From positions 124,001 through 188,000 of the forward strand of contig MU006244.1 in NCBI GenBank assembly GCA_010093685.1: 64,000 bases of DNA. The letters are read 5' to 3'. A model generated the notes under the pieces. It was not told where the DNA came from. It saw only the letters and a program-made list of their open reading frames with translations, and searched no databases. Source of the DNA: Ophiobolus disseminans (Eukaryota > Ascomycota > Dothideomycetes > Pleosporales > Phaeosphaeriaceae). Shown in pieces: positions 43,794 through 53,904 of the stretch. The position numbers were made by a program, and so were the translations under genes. Position 1 is the stretch's first letter, and the number at the start of each line of letters is the position of its first letter.

Positions 43794-45416
43794 GGTATGT
43801 ATACAGCTAAATGGATATGGAGTTGGTCTGGTAATAGGCGGGTCATGGTATACTCAGGATAGAGGACAAGAGTCTATGGATAATCAGCAATTCTTCACAT
43901 CAATTTCACCAACACTCGCCCACAACGTCGCTGCCAAGAATATCGCCCATGCTTACGGTCGACAGCCGATCCTTCTGAAGCCCTCTGACTCACAACACAG
44001 ATGGTTAGGTGGAGAGCATATGACCCACGCTACCCAGTACGGTGTGCGAATACGGTCACGTCATGCCCTGCTCATACGTCTGTGTTCCATTCGACCAGCA
44101 GTCACACTCAAACTTTCTTCCACATCTATGTGTTCTCGACTTCACAGACTTAAGTACTAGTCGCCGTTGGCACCAAACCGGGCCAATGCTATGTGGCTTC
44201 GAGCACAAAGACTGCGGCTTCAATGCATGTCATCTGAGGACACCGGCTATCGGTGTCGGTATTACGGAGACGCTGACGTGCGATTTTGGATGAACATACG
44301 ATGTTTAGGCTGAGTGCAGAATTGCCTGAGGATGAGAAGGCGAGGTTTATGGATCGCGAATACACTGGAAATAAGTGATTGCGTGGGCTTAAGTGGTTTG
44401 CCGGGATGAGTGGGTGATACGGAACCGGAGATGTGGTTGGGAAGGACCGCAATGGAGCACGGGGATTTCGCGGCGAGGAAGAAGTCGTCGCTCGTGCAAA
44501 GTTCCTCATTCGACTGACATGCCGTGCTTACACACTGCATATGGATACCTGGCAAACAAACGGTCGTCACCAATGTTGCTTAGCGTTGGAAATGCTAGCG
44601 GCGCGATGAAGTACTTAAGCACTCCTTTCCTCACTCTCTTTACCTTCGCACCCACTCCTATGGGTCTCCTTCAAAAGATGAATTAGACAGCACTATGGTG
44701 GTTCCAGTCGTCTTCCGCAGCTCCAAATAAGAAACTACTACGCGCCATGGCTCGATAAACCCCAGAGCATTGGATTATGTGCTTCGGCTGATCGAGCAAC
44801 TTCCAAGGTTATCGACGTTCTCTAGACGCCTATGAAATTGAAAACGTGAGACAGTATAATGAATGGTACGAGAAAAGAGGACATTACCACCAGCGCATGA
44901 GAGCGATCCAGGTGGAAAAAGAAATGCTCCAACCTGACATGATCGGCTGAAGCCTGGAACTACTTGAAAGCACAAATGCAAGCATATCATTAAAGCCTGC
45001 TTACTAGAGTACACATGTTGAGACTCGGCGCAGCTTCGTATCAATAGACTCACTCTACCTCGCGGCTCAAGACTTCCATCGGTCTCAACGAGTCAGGTCA
45101 CTGTTCCAAGGTAAATGATCGTGTGCATTCGTTGTTCTTTCTCTGGATTTGTTCGAAACAAATCGGATGCAGTGCGATGACTGTCTTCCTCTTCCACTCC
45201 AAATAGCGCATGATCATCGATACATGGCCAAGAAAATTTCCATGGTCGCCTCGACGTCCAACAAAAGAGACTGGACCAAGTCATGGTGTGAACTTTCGAG
45301 CAAGTAAGGTCGAGCATGATCGAAAAAATTGCAGACTGGATCGAGGTGCCCCTGCTCCATGGCTTTCACCCAGTCTATACGTCAAAGACTTTGTTGCTCC
45401 AACCTAACATGCATCG
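43794..45416. other. Gene-poor stretch
   Basis: The left end is the arginase 3' flank. The remainder has short open frames only (up to about 106 codons) with several cysteines but no family I recognise. Degenerate gene remains are possible; I cannot show them. Confidence 0.4.
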
Positions 45417-45784
45417 ATGATGTATAAAGCCTCCTACCTCCTCGGCCTTCTCATTTCTAACCCACCAATCTCTACCCTCGCAAACCCAATACCCGAAATC
45501 GACGTATACGCCGACCCATGGTCTTTGTGTGTCGCTGCTCAAGATCACAAGACCCCCAATCGATGTGGCACTTTCGACCCGACAGAAGACATCACCTGGA
45601 AATTAGAAATGAGCAGAGAGTCCATCGTATGTCTTTGGACTGCTGGTCGAAAACGATGAGAGCAACGATGGATGTGCTTTTGCGCTTCTTTCCGCTGTAG
45701 CCGACCAAACCAGAGACTGCTAGTTTCGCGTCTGATGACTCCTGCAGTCAAATGCACTCTGCAAAAATACCATGGTTCGCCTGA
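45417..45784 (+). CDS. Possible small secreted protein (effector-like candidate)
   Basis: Exons 45417-45626 and 45701-45784 would give 97 aa. Two ATGs in tandem begin a hydrophobic leader (MYKASYLLGLLIS), with a signal-peptidase-like site at STLANP. The mature part has three cysteines (PWSLC, PNRC, DDSC) and no known domain. The 74-nt intron has a perfect GTATGT donor and a GCTGTAG acceptor and keeps the frame open for 27 more codons. Without splicing the frame stops at 45659 after 80 aa. It sits alone in a gene-poor stretch, as effector genes often do. There is no homologue that I recognise, so it may be chance. Confidence 0.35.
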
Positions 45785-47704
45785 GTGTTTCGGAATAGAA
45801 AAGTGTTCGAACATATGTTGAGACTGAGTTCTCAGAGTTTGACCTCACGTCAAGATGCTGCAATAGGGAATGCATGGCTGCGTTGTGATTCCACCAGAGC
45901 ACTACCATTGCTTCTCAAAAGCAGGAGATGTCTGGCTTATGAGATGGGCATTTTCCTTCAAAGACGCATGACGCCGTCTTCCATTAGTTTTGGACCTCAG
46001 GATGCGAATATCTCAAAAACCTTCGCGAACATCATGGATGTGTCCAATCCACCTAGGGCGTATCAGCACGTTGTGTGAAAAGTTGGAGACTATTTCTTTA
46101 TGCGACTAGCTCCTATCAGCATGAACACGACTTCATAGCAGATGGTGTCGTCTCAGAAGCATAACCGCTCTGCTTGATGTCTCCGCCCTTTTGTGATCCC
46201 GCAGTTCCCAAGCCAAAAGATCTAGAACAAGCCTCTTTATGCTGGAGAGATATAAAACCGTTCCCTACTCCCGCTCTTCGAGCAAAACGAAAACACCGTG
46301 GGTGACTTGTTGTCCTCCAAAGCCCAATGAGACATATTTCATGTCCCCGTCTGTCCGCCGAAAGTAAAATCGTCAAACAGAGATGTGCCAAAGACAGCTC
46401 AGAAAGCCGCCCATGTGTGTTCCTCCACCTTCACCTCTGGGAAGAAGCATATAAACCCGATGCCTGCTAGTTGCCTTCATGCATCTCTTTATCCTTGGAT
46501 GTTACTATTACACCAAAGCGCACAAAATCAAGCTTCATGACTTTCCTGTTTCCCAAAAGTACAAATTCAACAACCATGCCACGATTCGGTGGCACTAAAA
46601 GAAGAATGTAGAAGTCAACATGTCTTGTTCTTGCTTGTATTGAAAAGTCGAGCAGCATGGTGCCATAACTTTTGAGTTGTCGAAAGCCACGATGCCGATG
46701 TCGATGTGCGGAACTGAACAACACATGTGCACTCATACTTTGGCAAATCTCCATGATATGAACTTATGTGTTTTTTGACAAGAGTTTGTTTTGCTCCTTG
46801 GGAAGCTTGAGGAAGTAAAGATCGAAAAGACGCTTGAAATAGACATGAAACGTAGGTATCGACTCGAAAAGACGGAAAAAGCTGTGTATGCCATTTGAAC
46901 TGTCGAACGTGTTCAGCTACTTCCCGCGTTAGCCTTACACTGTTACCATTAATGTCTCCACCACGAGCAGCATCCAATGGCACAAATAAATTCACATTCG
47001 CCCTGTCAGGCATCAACATTCGGGGGGCTGAACAGTCTCCACTATCCAAGCGCACTTCGAAGCCGTGCCATCGCTTCTCGAAGCACTCCCCCAACACCAC
47101 CAACCCCACAGCCCCACTCGTGCTTACATCGCATACACACAAGCGTAGCCCTCAACTTCGATCTCGATCTCGGCAGCGAAAGCGTTGTCAGTACCGGGCC
47201 GTAATTGCAACTCTTCGTGCCGGCACAGTGAAAAAAGGCCGTTTGACTCGCGTACATGGCTGCGCCGCAGCCGCAAAACTGTCTGCCGCTTGTCGGCATG
47301 CGACTTTTCTGACAATTCCTGACATTCTAGCAGGCGGCTAATTAGCGACGGCCTGCACGCGCTGTCGGATAGCGCTAACTGCGTTTGGAGTGCCGCTCAC
47401 TCGTATCATTGGGCTGGGTTCGCGAAGGGTTGGGGAAGGGTTGGTGATGGGCATTTTGGGTGATGGTCCTACATGCTTTGCCGCGTGGGCTTGGAGATTT
47501 GACACGGTGGGTAATTGGCGGAGACCACACATGGCGTTCAGAGGCCCTGGCTTGATGAACTGGGTGAAACAAGTAAGGTGATGAGACTCGAAGGGTTAAC
47601 GTGGGGTCATGTGGTCCACGGGTGCTCGGGTAAATGACGAGTCGCTTTTGCGAACGATGAGCTTACTGTCTGCGATGCTGTTGCCAGGCATGTCGTGAAG
47701 ATGT
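45785..47704. other. Gene-poor stretch
   Basis: Several minus-strand frames of 90-175 codons exist between 46116 and 47142 and a plus frame at 46895-47341, overlapping one another. None has a recognisable domain, and no exon chain could be supported. Confidence 0.4.
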
Positions 47705-48277
47705 TCATAGCTTTCCTTCTCCCTTGATGACATCGCGTACGAGCTTCAATCCTTCGAGCGCAAATCGTACCATATTCCCTTCTCGTTCGTTGCTTCCGGT
47801 CTCAATCTCTCTCGTCACCGTATCTCCACCATCCTTTGCGACGGCCAGCGCCACATAACCTGGTGTCCGGTTTCTGGTGGTGCCGCCCGTTGGACCAGCT
47901 GTGCCGCTCTCGCTGACGGTATATGTGCTTCCGAGGGTCTTACGGGTATGCTCGGCGAGCCCTGCTACGATGTCTGGGGTAGGACCCTTGTAATTCTCAA
48001 TGTGCTGTGGAGTCCAACCTGCGTAGGCGATGCGTGATTCGAGCGTGTAGAGAGTCAGTCCACCCTTGTAGTATTTCGAGGCGCCAGGAAATGAGAGAAG
48101 GGTGGCAGAAATGAGGCCACCTGCTGCCTGTGTATATGTCAGCAGCTTGTAGCTATGCTCGGAGTAAGAAATTACGGTCTCAGCTACTGAAATGGTCTCA
48201 TTTCGTTCTCTGAGAAGTGTAGCGACCTCTTGGACAATCTGCTTGAGTTCTTCGGGTGGGAAGCTTGACGATGACAT
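47705..48277 (-). CDS. CinA C-terminal-domain protein (nicotinamide-nucleotide amidase type)
   Basis: Exons 48277-48176 and 48127-47705 give 174 aa. Bacterial PncC/CinA enzymes deamidate NMN to NaMN in NAD recycling. The family motif TAESxTGGLxxAxLT corresponds here to ISVAET-AAGGLISATLLSFPGASKYYKGGLTLYT, and later to SGTAGPTGGTTRNRTPGYVALAV. The intron is 48 nt (GTAATT...ACACAG), a multiple of three without a stop, so the unspliced message also encodes a protein with 16 extra residues inside the active-site motif. Motif continuity supports splicing. The activity in fungi is inferred; the Ser of the bacterial catalytic motif is replaced by Ala-Ala-Gly spacing here, as the equivalent residue is uncertain. 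Confidence 0.88.
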   Translation of the reverse strand: MSSSSFPPEELKQIVQEVATLLRERNETISVAETVISYSEHSYKLLTYTQAAGGLISATLLSFPGASKYYKGGLTLYTLESRIAYAGWTPQHIENYKGPTPDIVAGLAEHTRKTLGSTYTVSESGTAGPTGGTTRNRTPGYVALAVAKDGGDTVTREIETGSNEREGNMVRFALEGLKLVRDVIKGEGKL

Positions 48278-48577
48278 GGTTGGCGATCGTAATTATCCTT
48301 GAAATGTACAATTGAGGATAGAGGTTTGGAGTAGGTTGGGAAAGCAATAGGAGATAAATCCTGCCTTACAAATCAACATTGACGCGAAAGTGCAATTCGC
48401 GAGGCAGCTGTTGTCGCGGGGTAGCTGCTTCATGACGTGATACGTTGTGGGGTAGTGAGCCCCAAGCATCATCAGCCGATCAAAGTACAATATGCTCTAC
48501 TATAATTGGAGCAGACGTTTGCTCATATTTTGGATATGCCGCATGCTAACATGGTATGGAGCAACGTATGTGTTCAA

Positions 48578-50622
48578 CTATTCATCGAACACAAATCTCT
48601 CCTCTCCTCTTTTCGCGAATCTGAGCGGAATAGTAACCCCCCTCAGCTGCAATGTAATAATGCTGGTTGATTTCTCCCTGAGCATATAATTTGCTCTGTC
48701 GCAGGCCTTCTTGTATACTTCCCTCCTCTCCTTTCCGCCCTTTGGCATCTTCGCAATCTCATCGTCGCTAGCGAAGTCATCCACTGCTAGCTCAACGCTG
48801 TATTGCGAGAAAATGACTGCAAGAACGGCAACTAACTCCACCTGTGCAAAGCGTCGGCCGATACAGGAGCGGAAACCATCGCTGAATGGGATGTAGGAGC
48901 CTTTGACGGGCTTGAAAAGTTGCGATGATGTGTCTTCGCCAGAGGGTCCACGTAGCTCTTCGTCATCGTAATTGACATCAACGGAGTCATCACTTGTCTT
49001 CGTCTTGACAAGCCATCTTTCGGGTCGGAAGCGATGGACGTCTCGAGCTTTGTCCTCAGCAGACGCATCAAATGGCGCCGGCCAGTACTTGGGGTTGCGG
49101 TGGATTGAACAACTGAGGAAGATATGCGTGCCTCCCGGAATAGTGTACTGCTCTCCTTCGAGCGTAATTTGCTGAGGCCGACCGGGTGAAGTCGATTTGG
49201 GTATGTTGATGATGGGTTGCATGAGCCGAAGTGTCTCGTTCATGACCGCTGCTGGCATACCACCAAAGAACTTCGGGAAGTCTTCTTCGTACGACCATTT
49301 GGAAATCGGGTTCCCTTGAACGATATTGTCAATGTCGTCCTGAAGCCGCTTTTGCGATCCCCAGTTCATTGCTAGATAGACCAGAGCAAAGTGCAGAGTG
49401 TTCGCCGTCGTCTCGTGGCCGGCCAGCATAATCACGAAAGCGTTGCCCAGCAAGTCGCTCTTCTGCAACTTCGTGGATTTCTCATCCAGAATTCCGCTTT
49501 CACGGATCATGGCACCGAAGAGATCCATTCCACCAGTAGCATCACCGGAAGCTACCTGGCTCTTCTTGAGTTCGTAAAGCTCATCCATATATTGTCCCCA
49601 CTCGACGAGCGCCTTGCCTACAGTGCGATGGAACTTGAAAGGAGATTTAGCTATGCAGGATGGTCAGTCTCACAGAAGTTGCCTGTGATGATATAGCCTT
49701 GCAAGTTGCAAAGGCACTCTAACTTACGTAGATATCCGGGCGGGATGATCAAAGTTATCATGATGTTGTGAAGTAGCTCGCTCAGAGCCTCTCGATAAGT
49801 CATTTGGTGGCCAGCTGGAACCTCGGATCCCACAAACATTGACTTCCCTTCGGTTTTCCTCTCTGCGCTTCGCTTTCCCTCTTCGTGTGGCCACACCACA
49901 CGTACGTCAAAACCTGCGCTACTGATGATGTATAGGGCAAAGTTCATCGCTCCTGATGAGGGATCGACGATGGTTTGATTACCATGGCCATCAGGTCCTG
50001 CCCATAAGCCAAGTAGAGATTGGGCATGATGGAGAGTTTCGTTGAACACTAGTTCGTTATTTTTCTCTCCAAAGCTGGGCGCGGCAAGCTTTCGATGCAT
50101 GCGCCAATCTCCACCTTCTGTTGACACAAGATTCTTCCCGTATATGTCGAGCGCTCTGTACATCTCGAGAGGCTTAGGGAAGTCGTTTCGCCGCGTGGTA
50201 ATTTGCGTGATAGCTTCTGCATCAGCTACGAAGCAATGTGTTAAAGTTGGAGATACAAGCAGGAAGACGTCTTTGCCAAGCTTCTCGAATGGTGTGTGCC
50301 CGAGCGTGTAGGCCCATTCTGGATTCAGGAAACTGGTGATTTATAGTCAGGTTGATGGCCATCATATGTGAAGGACTGAAACATACTCTACCCATTGGCC
50401 GTGAACGAACGCAGGAAGAAACCGAAGTACCCTTTTCACAAGAGGAGTCCACAAGGTATGACTGGCCAGCCAGAATACACTGAAGGTGTTCCAAGGAATT
50501 ACTATTACAGGGAGTCCTGAGCTCTTTGCTACCGCAACGTTGCGTTGGAGTTTGCGATAGGTGTTGCCGAGGTAGTAGAACGCAATGGCTGCCACAGCGC
50601 AGAGAATCAATGCGATTGCCAT
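48578..50622 (-). CDS. Cytochrome P450 monooxygenase
   Basis: Exons 50622-50387, 50332-49728 and 49650-48578 give 637 aa. It begins with a membrane anchor (MAIALILCAVAAIAFYYLG), so it is ER-bound. P450 landmarks: I-helix AGHETT (357-362), ExxR at E419-R422 (NETLRLM), PERW at about 490-493, and the haem loop FSDGFRSCIGRRFA with Cys543. The length exceeds the usual 500-540; the extra lies in an acidic insertion (TKTSDDSVDVNYDDEELRGPSGEDTSSQ) before the haem loop and in a long N-terminal half. The start at 50622 is preferred to the upstream in-frame ATG at 50766, because it places the anchor at the N-terminus. No biosynthetic neighbours are present, so the substrate is unknown. Confidence 0.93.
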
Positions 50623-51168
50623 GGTGTCGGGTGTTGTTTCTACGGGAGCTTGACAAAGAAGCGAATTAAAGGCGTTTACAAAGCAGAGATACAGGACAGA
50701 CTCATAGGCGCATTGATTCAAGTATGGCAAAAATGGCGAGCCTTGTGTGTGTGGAAAGGTGCTCAAAATCCAGCGTGGAGATGTGACGTCTACATATTCC
50801 CGCCGTTCCTGCCTCAGTACCGTTTGAAGGGGGTTCGCTTAGGTGATTTAGCTTCAAAAAATACATTTTTGTCTCGCTTACAGCACGATTGCGACAGATC
50901 ACCTGCTTATAGGTGCAACGTCCTACATAGTGTTCTGGTGATGTTGGATATGTGTTCCGATCTCACCTAAGCAATACGGATTGTGGGCGTCCCAATCGGT
51001 CCTAGCGGCACCCGTTTCTTGGCACCAATCCACGGATAGACGGATCCGATCACCTTCACCCGCAACATAGCTCTCGGAGACTCGTGCATGTCGGATGCGG
51101 GTTTGGACACGCACGTATTACATACAAGGTTGTTGCGACACAGCAGAAGATACGCATGTCACAAGACT

Positions 51169-51289
51169 AAACCGCCGATCGTCACTCTAGTATGAAAAAT
51201 GGAGATCAGTCTATTATTGCCTATAAGTTAGACTTTAAGTACGTTGGTGTAAGTGAGGCGCAAGTGAGGCGCAAGTTGATCGGCGGTTT
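51169..51289. repeat. Inverted-repeat element with internal 11-bp tandem repeat
   Basis: Arms AAACCGCCGATC (51169-51180) and GATCGGCGGTTT (51278-51289) are perfect 12-bp complements. Just inside the right arm the unit AAGTGAGGCGC is repeated twice (51251-51272). It may be a worn miniature transposable element or a regulatory hairpin. Confidence 0.4.
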
Positions 51290-53896
51290 TGCGCTGCCGA
51301 GGTGAATCTTACAGCGTCGGATCTACTGTCGATGGCATCCAGTTCTAGTGCTAAAAAAATTGCTGAGGAGAGATGTTCGCTGACAATGTCGGCGTGGAGC
51401 GATGCCTTACGATTCACCGCATCGTGCCGGTTTACCGCTCTTCAGCTTCGCGTGTTAGAGACCGGTGAAGCATGAAATGCCGCGGAATCTTGACACAAAC
51501 GAATCATTGACTCCATCATACTTGCCATCTGGAGACTGGAGTGCACAGATCTGGCTAGAGAAATTGGATCAATCGATGGCTCCTTCTATCAAGACGCCAT
51601 GTACAAGTGAGGCTGTACACCGACTCGAAGGCAATATGCATTCAACCTTGACTTGTTTCAGGGTTTTTCAAGGCCTCTTCATTTGGCGCATATTACTCTT
51701 AAGCCATTGTTGGGACAGGGATACCTAGGTAAAGATCTGGAAGGTAAGATCCGGAAGATCGCAAGCTGACCATGCTACGCGCAACGAACTTTGGTCTACT
51801 AGAAATGGTGTTGATCAGGGTCGGCCTCAGAGTTTGCTGTTGTCGCAACTTGCCGGTATCAAGCCGGGCAGTGTCGGCTTGTGATCTGATCCCTGGCTAA
51901 GATAGCGTTGTTGCTACTACTCCAAAACGGCTTAAGGCCAAGGGTCCAGTGAATATCAGGGCAGCTGACCATTTCTATCACAGATGTCCAGGCTACTCCA
52001 TGTCGGCCGTCTTGCACGTTTTGGTATCCACATTTGCGTTTCGAAAGGTACAGACGTCAAATCGGGGGTCCATGGGACCTGCCAACCTGGCGCCCTCCCC
52101 AAGGCGTACCTGTTGCTAACGCCATGGTGGCAGTCGCAAGACAAGACGCGCTAATTGTTAAAGTGGAGTTGAGATGCAAAGGCTAATGTTGATGGCCGGC
52201 GCCTCTCCGGAGCTACCTACCAGATACGTGGAAATTCACACTGGACTACCTCCATCGTACTCTTCGAAAGCGTGACATGGCTTGAGTATCCAACCGTGTT
52301 CAAGTCGGCGATCGTCTGGGGTTCTGGAGCCCAAAAGTGTAGATCTTGGGCAGCACAGAAGGGCCAGCCAGGACGACCCTGGATGGTCGCGGAGACTCGG
52401 AATACATGAATCGGTGCGCCGTAACTACGAACACACCTGCCAGTATCAAACAGTAACATGGGCAGCCATGATGAGTGATCGATCACTTGACTTTGGGCGA
52501 CCAGGATCAGGGGTAGAGATGTCATATCCTGATGACGCTGGAGCTTCGCTAGCCACCACGGCGCATCATTTTCCACGAGGCCTTCTCGAAGACGGCGCTG
52601 CCGCAGTGGAGGGGCTAAGGATAGTAGCCAAATTGGATGCACAGTTAGAGCGCGCTCGGATCTACTTCCTTGTGGCTAGCAATTGGCTGTTTGAGCGTAC
52701 CTAGGTAAATTATCCGACGACAGGGAGCTGATATGCTCTGTTTTCTCGAGGCCCTATTGGGGCAGTTTGAGCGGAGAAGGGCGCATGCTGTACGAAACCG
52801 CGAGCTCAGCGACTGGTGTTGCAATGCACAGTCACGTTACCCAGCAGGGTCGGCATTCATCCTGTCGCGCAATCAGCACAGTGGGCCAGCGGGCACTCAG
52901 CATGCTGTCCTGCTGCGCGCGTCGGGTGCGGGAGCGACGTTTGCTGTCTGCAACGGCGCCTCTGTGGGCAGACGCGTTTGATAGAAGGATGCTGTCGACC
53001 ACGAGAGCGTGTCTCGCACGGCACACAGGCCGGCTCCTCCAGCCCCAACCCCCCGGGCCTGGGTTCATGGCTTGCAAAAGCCTCCTCTGCGGCGTCTGCG
53101 CAAGCGAGATGCACCTGGGCACGCCTCTTGAGTCGTGTTGGGCGCACCGCTTACTCGCCCTTGTGTCGCTCAAGCAAGTGCATGCAGTGGCGGGGACACT
53201 CCCTCATACTGCTGCTGCTATTTCCCGTCAGCAATATCAACGCCCACATCAGCGTCCAGAGCGCCCATCACATCCCATCCTCGGCCTGATCACACGCTGC
53301 TAGCCCCGTCCCTCCCCTGTGCTGCCTCGCACGCCCTCCAGCGAGCTAGCTATTCATCTGTCCGCGACTAGCTCCGCGCGTGTCTGATTGCGCCCTGGCC
53401 CTTTCGTTCGCACGGCCCGTCTTAGCATCTAGCGCCACTCTCGCCGCCCAGCACCAAACGTCGACGCATAGACTGTCAGCGATTCACCACGACTCGCTCC
53501 TTGCCTGCTTCGGATAGGTCTCTCCGGCTCCATGGTAAGAGGTTCTCGCTCAAGGCTGGCTTGTCGTCGCGCGGCGTGACGGAGCTCCCGCTCTGTCCTG
53601 CATCCCACTCTGGGCTCCGAGCATCTGCCCAGCGACGCTCCCAAACTCCTCCATTTCTCTCAGGCGATGACGCAGGTTGGGTTGACTTCCGAACGTCTCT
53701 TCCGGCCAACCATCTGCTGACGTGCTGGTGTCCTGGACCCTTTTGTCTTGCGACTGCCGAGGCGCTCTTTCCACCAGCTGCCCCCCGCGACCCTACTGGC
53801 TTCTGCCGTCTGGTCCTGGGAGCATCCGTAGTCGTTGCCCAATTGCTCTGTCATACCGCAGCCGCATGGCCTGAGCGGATCTCGTCTGGCATATCT

Positions 53897-53902
53897 ATGT
53901 AA
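53897..53902 (+). promoter_or_regulatory. Start-stop upstream ORF (ATG TAA)
   Basis: A minimal upstream ORF ends two bases before the main ATG at 53905. If it is in the mRNA, it could reduce translation of the regulator. The same bases form a GTAAGG splice-donor-like sequence, so an alternative reading exists. Confidence 0.4.
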
Positions 53903-53904
53903 GG

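Larger units (their letters stand above)
50623..53904. other. Long gene-free stretch upstream of the large Zn2Cys6 regulator
   Basis: The left end is the P450 promoter. Around 51169-51289 lies a small inverted-repeat structure with an internal tandem repeat. ACCTAGGT palindromes occur at 51723-51730 and 52699-52706. From about 53200 the plus strand becomes pyrimidine-rich, like a long leader. Overlapping frames of 113-178 codons at 52.2-53.9 kb on both strands have no recognisable sequence. Confidence 0.45.

Noticed and set aside
46116..47341. Overlapping frames of 90-175 codons on both strands
   Set aside because: They conflict with each other, and I could not build an exon chain with a signal peptide or a known domain.
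43794..47704. Possible RIP-mutated transposon remains
   Set aside because: The stretch is gene-poor but not strongly AT-rich, and I found no transposase or reverse-transcriptase fragment. A RIP-index calculation would decide.
53501..53902. 133-codon frame ending just before the Zn2Cys6 start
   Set aside because: Probably leader sequence; it ends with the ATG-TAA pair. An upstream coding exon spliced at GTAAGG is possible but has no support.
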